A DNA stretch of 28,027 nucleotides from an uncultured Actinomycetes bacterium (GTDB lineage: Bacteria; Actinomycetota; Thermoleophilia; Miltoncostaeales; Miltoncostaeaceae): positions 1-28,027 of the forward strand of contig CALMEC010000288.1 of assembly GCA_937862675.1 (NCBI GenBank), in the 5' to 3' direction. Positions 1-7,403 of this stretch are shown here, piece after piece. Position 1 is the stretch's first letter. Every line of letters starts with the position of its first letter. Below the pieces are notes generated by a model that had not been told where the DNA came from, did no database searches, and worked only from the letters and a program-made list of their open reading frames with translations. A program made the translations under genes and the position numbers.

Positions 1-2877
1 TGCGGCAGCGATCGTCTCGTACTCGGCGGCGAGCTGCCCGATGTTCGCCCAGACGTCCTGTTCGGCGGGGATGGTCTCGTGGGCGGGGAGCTCGGCGCCG
101 ACGTGCTGGAGCACCCCGAACAGGACGGACCGGGCGGTGGCGTCGGTGTTGTCGCCGGGGTGCGGTCCCTGGTGGGAGTCGTCTGGCTTGTCGATTGCGA
201 CGTAGGCGAGGTTCGCGTCCCGGCCACGGGTGAGCGCGACGTACAAGTTCTCCCGCGTCATGGATGCGTCGACCAGGACGTGCGAGGTGTCCACCGTGAT
301 GCCCTGCGCCCGGTAAGAAGTCACCGCATAACCGAGGTCGAGGTGCTCGGCCGCGTAGACCGCCGGGAGCACGACCGACCCGCCCCATCTGAGCCCGGCG
401 CGGCGGAGGGTGACTGAGCCGTCGTCGCGGATATCGCTGACGGTCCAGCGGTCTCCGTTGCGGACCCAGGACCGGCCGGCACGCAGACGGCGGTCGTTGC
501 GGCGGGTGATGACGGAATCCCCGGTCGCGGCGCGGGTGCCGTCGTGCAACTCGACCTCGCGGGTGCCGTGGACGGTGCCGTCGAGGATCAGGTCGGTGCG
601 GGCGCGTTGGTTGAGCGCGAGGACGGATTCGTTGGAGTCGCTGACCAGCACGCTTGCGCGCCCCGCGAGCCGGTCGGCTCGCCAAGCGGTGTAGGCGGCG
701 TCGATCATCGTCTCTGTCTCCCCGCCGGTCACCCGGCCGTGCTCCATGTAGGTGTCGATGACCTCGGTGCGGCCATGCCGCAGGCCGAGGGAAGCGGTCT
801 TCTCCCACGGGTTCGTGAACCTGTGGATGTCGACCAGCTCGGGCGCGTCGTCCCGGTCGTGGACCAGCAGCGAGAACGCGCCGCCGGCGTCGACGGACTG
901 GAGCTGTGCATAGTCCCCGACGAGCAGCACCTTCGCTCCTGCCTCGACTGCCAGCGCGCTGATACGGTCCAGGGAGAGCGTGCCTGCGAGGGACGCTTCG
1001 TCCACGATCACGAGCTGACCCGTACGGAACGACTGACCGGTGCGTTGATGAACCTCCCACCACTTCGCGGTGTTCTCCGTCGCGATCCCCAGGTCGTCAG
1101 CGAGAACCTGCGCGGCCACCGCAGACGGCGCAAGCCCGACCACGCTGCCGTACCCGTGCTCGGCCTCCCACGCCCGCCGGAGCGCGGACATCGCCGTGGT
1201 CTTGCCCGCACCGGCTGGCCCCACGAGTACGTCGACCACCCGGCCCGAGAGCGCGACCTTCGCCAGCGCGCCCGCCTGGTCGGGACCGAGTACCCGCCCT
1301 TCCCGGTCGGGCTTGGCGGAGATCCGCTCCACGGTCGCCAGCGGCACGGTCGGCCCGGTCGTGGTGTTGGCACGCTCCAGGAGGCGCTCTTCGGACACGA
1401 GCAGGACTTCGGAGGAGAACACGGTCGAGTGCTTCGGCCGGAACACGCTGGTGCCGTCTGCCCGCTGGAACACCGCGGGGCTCGTCGCAAGCTCGGGCGG
1501 AGTGAGACGGAGGGAGGCGACCTCGGCCGCGTCCACGACCAGGCCAACGACGGCCTCCCGATCCACGGTGGAGGCGAAGCGGTAGCCCGTAGTCTGCCGG
1601 GCGGCCTCGGCGGTGAGGTTCCACCGTCGCCAGGTGGAGCGCTTCTCCCCCACCACGTCCACGACCGACTGGCCGAGGGACGCGATCGCCTCCAGCGGGA
1701 TGTCGTCCGCACGCAGCAGCAACGGCGCGTCGTTCGCGATCACGCGCCGCGCCCATGAGGTTGCATCGACGCCGAGCAAGCGGCTGGCTCGCTCGCGCCA
1801 TTCGGTCGTGAGGTCAGCGAGGGACCGGACCTGCTTCTCGGGTCGCGTAGCGAGGGTGGCTTGGGCGCGGAGCTTGATGATCGTCGTCGCGGACGGCTGC
1901 CGGCCGTGCTTCTCGACGTACTCGGCGATGAGCCGGTTCTTCTCTGCGTCGATGTGGCGGGAGCGGGAAGAGAACTCGACCATCAGTTCCTCCGGCACAC
2001 TCGCCACCGCCCACGCCAGATTGCGGTCTCGCCCCATGTCGCGGGCCTCCCACTCCACACCGAACGTGCGGGTCAGGTGGTCGGCGAACACCGCCTCGTG
2101 CAGCTCGGAGAGCGCGACGGTCGCGGCGTGCATCGGGCGCCCGTCGAGGGAGCGCCATTTGCCGTCGAGGACAGTCTGCACCTTGTTGCTGATGACGACG
2201 TGCGTATGCAGGTGGGGGTCGCCGGCCCTGCTGTCGTAATGGTCGAATGCGGTGGCTATGAGGCCGCGAACATCGACCTGTGCAACGGCACCGTCGCGGG
2301 CGGTTGCGCCGGTGCGGGTGGCTGCAACCTCTCGCTCCATGAACGCAACCACTTCCGCAACCGCCGCATGGTGAGCATCTGCGATGAGCGCCTGGGTGCC
2401 CGCGTCCGCGACTGCCCACAGCACCGAGGCGGACTTCGGGATCGAGAAAGTGAAGTCGTAGCCGGCAACCGCGCGGCGCGTCCCGCGGGCCGCTTCCTCG
2501 GCCTCGATCCGCGCGACCGTCTCCGCGCGGCTGGCCGACCCGAGCGTCGGATCGAGGGCGGCGGTACGTTCCTCGACGCGCTCGGCCACGGTCCTGTAAG
2601 CGGGATACGCTAAGCCGAGCGGATCGCCCGTGACCGGGTTCCGGCCCATCCCAACGAGGAGCTGGAGCTGGGGCTCGGAGACCTGATCGCCCACCTGAAT
2701 CGCGCCCCCGAGCGCAGCCACCCCCGCGCCGAGCCAACGACCCGGAGGACTGCCTTCCTCGGTGTAGTAGCGAGTCAGCGGCGTCGACAGGGAACGGTCC
2801 CCATCTCCGGCAGCGACAGTGCGCAGCAGGTACTTGTAACCGTCGCCCGCCGACATGACGCGCATCGAGACCGTCAT
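1..2877 (-). CDS. MobF-family conjugative relaxase-helicase (TraA/TrwC-like), C-terminus off the left edge
   Basis: This reading frame is open from the ATG at 2877 to the window edge, giving 959 codons with no stop. The N-terminus (MTVSMRVMSAGDGYKYLL) is typical of actinobacterial MobF relaxases. The metal-binding histidine triad HLHTH is at residues 222-226 and would hold the ion used to nick oriT DNA. The C-terminal half is a RecD/TraI-type helicase: Walker A GPAGAGKT (Lys559), Walker B VIVDEAS near 626, VGDYAQLQSV near 640 and the motif SYRAQG near 856. The protein should cut and unwind the transferred strand in the donor cytoplasm. An in-frame stop five codons upstream limits the start to 2877 or internal Met5/Met8. 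No strong Shine-Dalgarno is visible. It is the last gene of a minus-strand pair, 97 bp after the gene at 2975-3853. Family assignment is secure; only its full length is unknown. Confidence 0.95.
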   Translation of the reverse strand, partial: MTVSMRVMSAGDGYKYLLRTVAAGDGDRSLSTPLTRYYTEEGSPPGRWLGAGVAALGGAIQVGDQVSEPQLQLLVGMGRNPVTGDPLGLAYPAYRTVAERVEERTAALDPTLGSASRAETVARIEAEEAARGTRRAVAGYDFTFSIPKSASVLWAVADAGTQALIADAHHAAVAEVVAFMEREVAATRTGATARDGAVAQVDVRGLIATAFDHYDSRAGDPHLHTHVVISNKVQTVLDGKWRSLDGRPMHAATVALSELHEAVFADHLTRTFGVEWEARDMGRDRNLAWAVASVPEELMVEFSSRSRHIDAEKNRLIAEYVEKHGRQPSATTIIKLRAQATLATRPEKQVRSLADLTTEWRERASRLLGVDATSWARRVIANDAPLLLRADDIPLEAIASLGQSVVDVVGEKRSTWRRWNLTAEAARQTTGYRFASTVDREAVVGLVVDAAEVASLRLTPPELATSPAVFQRADGTSVFRPKHSTVFSSEVLLVSEERLLERANTTTGPTVPLATVERISAKPDREGRVLGPDQAGALAKVALSGRVVDVLVGPAGAGKTTAMSALRRAWEAEHGYGSVVGLAPSAVAAQVLADDLGIATENTAKWWEVHQRTGQSFRTGQLVIVDEASLAGTLSLDRISALAVEAGAKVLLVGDYAQLQSVDAGGAFSLLVHDRDDAPELVDIHRFTNPWEKTASLGLRHGRTEVIDTYMEHGRVTGGETETMIDAAYTAWRADRLAGRASVLVSDSNESVLALNQRARTDLILDGTVHGTREVELHDGTRAATGDSVITRRNDRRLRAGRSWVRNGDRWTVSDIRDDGSVTLRRAGLRWGGSVVLPAVYAAEHLDLGYAVTSYRAQGITVDTSHVLVDASMTRENLYVALTRGRDANLAYVAIDKPDDSHQGPHPGDNTDATARSVLFGVLQHVGAELPAHETIPAEQDVWANIGQLAAEYETIAAA

Positions 2878-2974
2878 GATGAGCAGGTGGGACTATGTCT
2901 CCCGCAACATCGGACTGCGGTCCGAAAGTCACCACTCGCGCGAGGGTCGGAGGGTGGTCACATTGAGGGGTCCG
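2878..2974. promoter_or_regulatory. relaxase upstream region with small inverted repeats, oriT candidate
   Basis: The 97 bp before the relaxase start hold a 6-bp hairpin (TCGGAC at 2910-2915, loop TGCG, GTCCGA at 2920-2925) and the 10-bp palindrome CTCGCGCGAG at about 2935-2944. oriT sites of MobF systems often lie beside the relaxase gene and combine short inverted repeats with a nick site, so this is a reasonable place to look. The repeats are short, and no known nic sequence was recognised. It could equally be a promoter region. Confidence 0.25.
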
Positions 2975-3853
2975 CTAATCTCCCCAGTGTTCGAGGTCGT
3001 AGGTCAGGCACCACTGGTAGCTCTCATTGGTCAAGGCAGACTCGATCGCTTCATACAAGTCAGGCATCAGGTAGCCGAATACTTCGTCCATGGCATAGGC
3101 GGTGTCGTGGAACTCAACGAGTTGAACATACGCTTTGTCCTCGCTGTCCCAAGGCATACCCGCGTTGTCTAGAGAGGTAAAGGTCGCGTGGAACCGGTCG
3201 AGCATCTGCTCGATAGCGGCGTCCCACCCTTCGGTGAAGCCGCCCGCCCACTGAGGTCGGCCGCCATCAGGAGAGACCCATGGCAGGCCGACGGAAACCT
3301 CATCCAAAATCGCTGTCGCTCCCGCTTCGCTAGACACGATCATTGATACGTCGCTGAGCTCGAACTCCAGGTCGCCTCGCACACGCCATTCGCGTTCCCA
3401 TCGCCAGTCGTTCGGGCGCTTACTTTGGCGATTGCGGACGCCATCGATATAGGGGGTCAGTTGCCAGACCGGCGCATTCGGCATGTCTGCTGCTTCATCC
3501 ATCGCGTCGCGAAGCGCTTGCCACTGCGGCGAGGGGTCGCTGAGATACCAGACAGGTTGGGCGTCCGACTTCAAGCGCAACCTCTCCTTGTCGAAGACGA
3601 TTCCCCACGGACGCCGCGCAGTCATACGTCCAAGCTCGTGTAGCGGCGTCTCAGTGAGACAAACCGACCGGTGCAGGTGCTGGACTCCTGAGTAGTACCT
3701 CCCGGCACCGAAAGGTGCACGGGCCTCGATCGTGCCCGTCGTCAGAATCGAGATTAGGTCGTCTTCGGAGCGCGTGAGATGCACCAACCAGCGCGACAGA
3801 TCGGAGGCTTCGCCATGTTGCGCTGTCCCCTGCCATTCGGGCTTGACGTCCAT
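2975..3853 (-). CDS. Protein of unknown function with LTRSEDDL...CLTETPL...EREWR motifs (DUF2971/AbiGi-like?)
   Basis: A 292-residue cytoplasmic protein with no signal peptide or membrane segment. Visible landmarks are WLVHLTRSEDDLISIL near residue 22, followed by TGTIEAR, then SVCLTETPLHEL near 65, WGIVFDKERLRL near 83, and WRWEREWRV near 150. This order (an 'L-H-x-T ... IL ... G.I.A' start, a 'C.TE.PL' segment and an EREWR segment) resembles DUF2971 and AbiGi-type proteins, which are often found with phage-defence genes. I recall this from family patterns and could not test it. The start is supported by GAGGGG just upstream on the minus strand. Base composition looks less GC-rich than its neighbours, consistent with recent acquisition. 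It sits next to a DNA methyltransferase, so a defence role is possible but unproven. Confidence 0.75.
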   Translation of the reverse strand: MDVKPEWQGTAQHGEASDLSRWLVHLTRSEDDLISILTTGTIEARAPFGAGRYYSGVQHLHRSVCLTETPLHELGRMTARRPWGIVFDKERLRLKSDAQPVWYLSDPSPQWQALRDAMDEAADMPNAPVWQLTPYIDGVRNRQSKRPNDWRWEREWRVRGDLEFELSDVSMIVSSEAGATAILDEVSVGLPWVSPDGGRPQWAGGFTEGWDAAIEQMLDRFHATFTSLDNAGMPWDSEDKAYVQLVEFHDTAYAMDEVFGYLMPDLYEAIESALTNESYQWCLTYDLEHWGD

Positions 3854-4178
3854 TAGCCCCTCGCCTCCCCCTGTAGTTCCCAGGATACCCGCGCGCTCCG
3901 CCTCACTCGGGTGCCTCGCTCACATGCAGCATCGTCTTTTTGCGGACGACGAGAGCGGGCGAATCCTCGACCTGCAAGACGCGTGGTGGCTCATGAACGG
4001 TGGTGCGAAGTGCGGATCAAGAGGCAGGGTCAGCGGCGGTATGGGTGCGGATGGGTCCGTGTCGCGACGGCATGAACCAGTCGGGTTTGGGACACGGCCG
4101 TGCACCTGAAAGGTGACCAGCCCCGGCGAGATATCACACGTCTCGGTCGGGATGAACCGCCGACCTGTCAGGACGCTC
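3854..4178. other. Intergenic region with no convincing gene
   Basis: This 325-bp stretch separates the minus-strand gene ending its 5' side at 3853 from the plus-strand methyltransferase. It should contain divergent promoters for both. Short open frames exist on both strands (for example minus 3920-4180), but none has a clear ribosome binding site or a recognisable product. An in-frame GTG at 4113 and an ATG at 4152 could extend the methyltransferase into it. Confidence 0.6.
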
Positions 4179-5302
4179 ATGCCCGACTCTACGACAACTC
4201 CTGGTCATGGTGACCGACGTCGACGAGTCGGGTCACTATTTTCGGGCTACGGCGGCCTCGACCTTGCTGTAGAGGAAGTCTTCGACGGCGAGACGGCGTG
4301 GTTCTCCGAGTTCAGCCCGGCACCGGCACGTGTGTTCGCCCACCATTGGCCGGGCGTGCCGAACCTGGGCGACATCACTATGATCGACTGGAACGTGGTC
4401 GAGCCCGTCGATGTGATCTGCGGCGGGTTCCCGTGCCAAGACGTGTCCACGGTCGGCAAGCGAGCCGGCCTCGCCCCCGGCACCCGGTCAGGCCTATGGG
4501 CGCGCATGGCTGAGGCGATCGACGTGCTGCAACCAGAGTGGGTCGTCGCTGAAAACGTGCGCGGACTACTCTCAGCTACCGCGGCCCGCCCAGCCGCAGA
4601 AGGAGATAGCACCGATGGACGCAACCCCGACACCGCTACGCTGGACGGCACCGTTCGCGGTGTGGAACCCGACCCGTGGCATCTGGGAGACCAGTCAGCT
4701 CGACCTCTACGGGCACTTGGCGCCGTACTCGGCGATCTGGCCGACCTCGGGTACAACGCGCGCTGGCTCGGCCTACCCGCTTCCGACATCGGAGCACCCC
4801 ACACCCGCTTTCGTATCTTCATCCTTGCCCACCGCGCTGTTTCGGACCCCCCTGGCGTCCGACGCCGCCCGCGGCGGGGAGACTCTAGACAGGGTACGAG
4901 CACGACGCGGCACGATCGCCCTGTCACATCAGGTCATCGACTTGGCGCTGAACGGTCCGCCGGATTCACGCCAGCAACAGGAACCGGAGCTGCTGTGGCC
5001 GCTGATCGAGCAGTTCTTCGACGCTGGGGACGCTACGCCTTGGGAATTCGACGATGGGAACACCTCACCGGACGCGGAGCCCCCGCACCCGCCCTCCTGA
5101 ACGATGACGGACAGTACCGTCCCGCGCCCCGCTTCGTAGAATGCTGATGGGTTTGCCTGACGGATGGGTGACAGACCCCGAACTCGAACTCACGCTGGCG
5201 GAACAGCTCACCGCCCTCGGCAACGGCGTCGTGCCGCACCAGGCTGTCCACGCGCTCGGCGCCCTACACCGCGCCCATGTCGACGGCGGATTGGCACCTT
5301 GA
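4179..5302 (+). pseudogene. C5-cytosine DNA methyltransferase (Dcm family), frameshifted near its C-terminus
   Basis: The protein carries the C5-methyltransferase motifs in order: motif I LFSGYGGLDLA (SAM binding), motif IV GGFPCQDVS with the catalytic Cys at codon 4434-4436, motif VI VAENVRG, and motif VIII DIGAPHTRFRIFIL. It would transfer a methyl group from SAM to C5 of cytosine in an unknown target. The frame stops at 5147 just after RFVEC. The next frame continues at once with LMGLPDGWVTDPE and the motif X segment LGNGVVPHQA, ending at 5302. Family members read RFVEW-LMGLP here, so one G is missing at about 5143 (TGCTGA instead of TGGCTGA). Without motif X the product is probably inactive, unless this is a sequencing error. 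Start 4179 is chosen for AGGA five bases upstream; GTG 4113 and ATG 4152 are alternatives. No restriction endonuclease is adjacent. Confidence 0.85.
4615..5100 (+). CDS. Methyltransferase-associated small protein nested inside the methyltransferase gene
   Basis: A 161-residue frame lies wholly inside the methyltransferase gene in a different reading frame. It has its own strong Shine-Dalgarno (AGAAGGAG, 4598-4605) nine bases before the ATG. Its sequence (GIWETSQLDLYG, SAIWPTSGTTRAGSAYPLPT, then FRTPLASDAARGG) follows a pattern I associate with proteins encoded beside C5-methyltransferases in phages and mobile elements ('ATWPxSGMxRxGxxYxLPTxxxPT... LLPTPxAxD'). The frame overlaps the part of the methyltransferase that encodes motif VIII and the variable target region, so the DNA appears to be dual-coding. 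Its function is unknown. No catalytic motif, signal peptide or membrane segment is visible. The recognition is from memory and the product could still be spurious. Confidence 0.55.
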   Translation: MDATPTPLRWTAPFAVWNPTRGIWETSQLDLYGHLAPYSAIWPTSGTTRAGSAYPLPTSEHPTPAFVSSSLPTALFRTPLASDAARGGETLDRVRARRGTIALSHQVIDLALNGPPDSRQQQEPELLWPLIEQFFDAGDATPWEFDDGNTSPDAEPPHPPS

Positions 5303-5417
5303 CCGCGGCAGCCATTCCCACTCCATGGCAACTCGCATTCAGTGATGGTAGAGGTGGCCCTATTTCGCGCCCGTGGCCCTTTCGGTGTGTTCCATCGGGG
5401 CCCGGCCGTATGGAGAT

Positions 5418-5467
5418 CGCGAGGGTTCATCCGAACCGCGTATGTGTTCCGTTAGGCCGCTCGTTCT
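5418..5467 (+). promoter_or_regulatory. Shared control element upstream of the first kdp operon (site 1 of 3)
   Basis: Direct half-sites CGCGAGG (5418) and CGTTAGG (5450) start exactly 32 bp apart, with GCGTATGTGTTC just before the second. The same arrangement without gaps occurs at 10315-10353 and 18355-18393. After the second half-site this copy shares CTCGTTCT, at the same offset, with the copy before the AraC gene. It lies about 90 bp upstream of the first micro-ORF. It is a candidate binding site for KdpE or for the AraC regulator, or a shared promoter. No classic -35/-10 pair is clear. Confidence 0.5.
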
Positions 5468-5557
5468 GGGGGTTCGCTGGGTGTTGTATCGGGGATTGCG
5501 CCCCGTCACGGCGTACGGTCGCCGCCTGGTGGCCGGTCTGAGGAACGGAGCTCACTC

Positions 5558-5641
5558 GTGCTCGACATTGTGTACATCGCCGGTGTGATCGGCCTATTCG
5601 TCCTGATTGGCCTTCTGGGCAAGGCGGTGGAGAAGCTGTGA
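5558..5641 (+). CDS. 27-residue membrane micro-ORF preceding kdpF (copy 1)
   Basis: GTG at 5558 follows GGAG (5547-5550) by seven bases and opens a 27-codon frame, VLDIVYIAGVIGLFVLIGLL followed by GKAVEKL. It is one hydrophobic helix with a basic tail. Its stop overlaps the GTG of kdpF (GTGA), so the two are translationally coupled. A 27-codon frame with the same start (VLD, YxxG, LFV) sits in the same place before the second kdpF. Tiny hydrophobic frames before kdpF are, as I recall, common in actinobacteria. It may be an accessory peptide of the Kdp complex, but its function is unknown. Automated gene callers usually miss it. Confidence 0.65.
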   Translation: MLDIVYIAGVIGLFVLIGLLGKAVEKL

Positions 5642-5727
5642 TCGTCTTTCAGTTGATCGCCGCCGTTTTGGGGGTCGCGGCGATCGTGTATCTCGTGTTC
5701 GCTTTGGTGAAGCCGGAGCGGTTCTGA
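5638..5727 (+). CDS. kdpF: KdpF, small stabilising subunit of the K+-transporting ATPase (copy 1)
   Basis: A 29-residue single-helix membrane protein beginning with GTG (VIVFQLIAAVLGVAAIVYLV, then FALVKPERF). The C-terminal PERF is typical of KdpF, and the length fits the family (about 29 residues). KdpF packs at the KdpA-KdpB interface and stabilises the KdpFABC complex in the cytoplasmic membrane. Its start overlaps the stop of the micro-ORF before it (GTGA), and its stop overlaps the kdpA start (TGATG). This places it firmly in the operon. Confidence 0.9.
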   Translation: MIVFQLIAAVLGVAAIVYLVFALVKPERF

Positions 5728-7400
5728 TGGTGTGGCTGTTCGCGATTCTCGCGTTGGGGACTGTTGCTCTGATCCTCGCGGTGCTGTATCGGCCGCTTGG
5801 CGACTACATGGCTTGGGTGTATACCTCGCGTAAGGACTGGAAGGTCGAGCGGGGCTTGTACCGGGTGATCGGTGTGGACCCGAAGACGGAGCAGACCTGG
5901 CAGGCGTATCTACGCGGCGTGCTCGCGTTCTCCGCGGTCGGGTTGTTGCTGGTCTATGGGTTGCAACGACTCCAGCAGTGGTTGCCGTACTCGCTCGGTC
6001 TGCCAGCGCCGAGCGAGCCTCTGTCGTTCAACACGGCGGCGTCGTTCGTCGGCAACACGAACTGGCAGTCGTATGCTCCGGAGACCACTCTCGGGTACAC
6101 AGTCCAATTCGCTGGGCTGGCCGTGCAGAACTTTGTCTCCGCTGCGGTCGGCATCGCGGTGGCGATCGCGCTGGTCCGTGGCTTCGCGTACCGCCGCTCT
6201 GGGACGATCGGGAATTTCTGGGTCGACTTGGTCCGTGGCACGCTGCGTATCCTGCTGCCGGTCGCGGTGGTCGGTGCGATCGTGTTGTTGGCCGGTGGCG
6301 TCATTCAGAACTTCAACGGGTTCACCGAGATCACCACGCTCACCGGCGGTTCGCAGTCGATTCCGGGAGGTCCGACCGCCTCGCAGGAGGTCATCAAGCT
6401 ACTGGGCACCAACGGCGGCGGGTTCTTCAACGCGAACTCTTCGCACCCGTTTGAGAACCCTGCCCCGTGGACGAACATCGTGGAGATCCTGCTGATGCTG
6501 ATGATTCCGTTCTCACTGCCGCGTACCTTCGGGCGGATCGTCGGGGACAAGCGGCAGGGCTACGCGATCCTCGCGGTCATGGGCGTGCTGTTTGTGGCAT
6601 CCTTCTCGATCCTCACCGCGTTGGAATCTGCCGGGATGGGCACCGCCCCGCGGCTTGCCGGTGGCGCGTTGGAGGGCAAGGAGCAGCGGTTCGGGATCAT
6701 TGGCTCCACCCTGTTCGCCACGACGAGCACCGGGACGTCTACCGGTGCGGTGAACTCGATGCACGATTCGTATACGGCGCTGGGCGGGATGATCCCGATG
6801 CTGAACATGATGCTCGGCGAGGTGGCTCCCGGCGGTGTCGGGTCGGGCTTGTACGGCATCCTGGTGATCGCCGTGATCGCGGTGTTCATCGCCGGCCTGC
6901 TGATCGGGCGTACTCCGGAGTATCTGGGCAAGAAGATCGGCCCGCGCGAGATCAAGCTCGCCAGTCTCTACATCCTGGTGATGCCCACCCTTGTCCTTAC
7001 CGGTGTCGCGTTGAGTTTCGCGAGCCCCGGTGTGCGCGAGGAGGTGGAGAATACGTCGATCCTGAATCCTGGCCCGCACGGCCTGTCCGAGGTGTTGTAC
7101 GCGTTCACATCCGCGGCTAACAATAACGGGTCGGGATTCGCCGGCCTGACGGCGGACACCCCGTGGTTGAACACCACGTTAGGGTTGGCGATTCTGCTGG
7201 GCCGTTTCGTCCCGATCGTGTTCGTCCTGGCGCTGGCCGGCTCTCTCGCCGCACAGGACAAGGTGCCGTCCACGGCCGGCACACTGCCCACTCACCGGCC
7301 GCTGTTCGTCGGCTTGCTCACCACCGTGACCGTCATGGTCACGGCCCTGACCTTCTTTCCCGTTCTCACGCTGGGCCCCCTGGCGGAAGGGTTGTTGTAA
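5727..7400 (+). CDS. kdpA: KdpA, K+-channel-like subunit of the Kdp ATPase (copy 1)
   Basis: A 557-residue polytopic membrane protein that selects and passes K+ through four pseudo-repeated pore loops. The filter regions are visible: GNTNWQSY (loop 1), GTNGGGFFNAN followed by HPFENP (loop 2), GAVNSMHDSYTALGGM with Asp347 (loop 3), and NNNGSGFAGL (loop 4). Length matches the family. The ATG at 5727 overlaps the kdpF stop. The open frame extends upstream to 5607, but that extension is kdpF and micro-ORF DNA in another frame. All conserved loop residues checked are present, so this copy looks functional. KdpB follows after three bases. Confidence 0.97.
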   Translation: MVWLFAILALGTVALILAVLYRPLGDYMAWVYTSRKDWKVERGLYRVIGVDPKTEQTWQAYLRGVLAFSAVGLLLVYGLQRLQQWLPYSLGLPAPSEPLSFNTAASFVGNTNWQSYAPETTLGYTVQFAGLAVQNFVSAAVGIAVAIALVRGFAYRRSGTIGNFWVDLVRGTLRILLPVAVVGAIVLLAGGVIQNFNGFTEITTLTGGSQSIPGGPTASQEVIKLLGTNGGGFFNANSSHPFENPAPWTNIVEILLMLMIPFSLPRTFGRIVGDKRQGYAILAVMGVLFVASFSILTALESAGMGTAPRLAGGALEGKEQRFGIIGSTLFATTSTGTSTGAVNSMHDSYTALGGMIPMLNMMLGEVAPGGVGSGLYGILVIAVIAVFIAGLLIGRTPEYLGKKIGPREIKLASLYILVMPTLVLTGVALSFASPGVREEVENTSILNPGPHGLSEVLYAFTSAANNNGSGFAGLTADTPWLNTTLGLAILLGRFVPIVFVLALAGSLAAQDKVPSTAGTLPTHRPLFVGLLTTVTVMVTALTFFPVLTLGPLAEGLL

Positions 7401-7403
7401 ACC

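Noticed and set aside
544..1758. Long plus-strand open frame (404 codons) opposite the relaxase
   Set aside because: It is antisense to a frame with clear relaxase and helicase motifs. Long opposite frames are expected in high-GC coding DNA, and its sequence shows no recognisable domain.
3920..4180. Minus-strand 86-codon frame upstream of the methyltransferase
   Set aside because: Pro/Arg/Ser-rich sequence with no clear ribosome binding site or family. It overlaps possible methyltransferase starts.
5303..5557. c-di-AMP (ydaO-type) or other riboswitch before the first kdp operon
   Set aside because: Some potassium transporter genes have such leaders, so I looked for the conserved core. I found only a short CGGGG...CCCCG hairpin and no riboswitch consensus.
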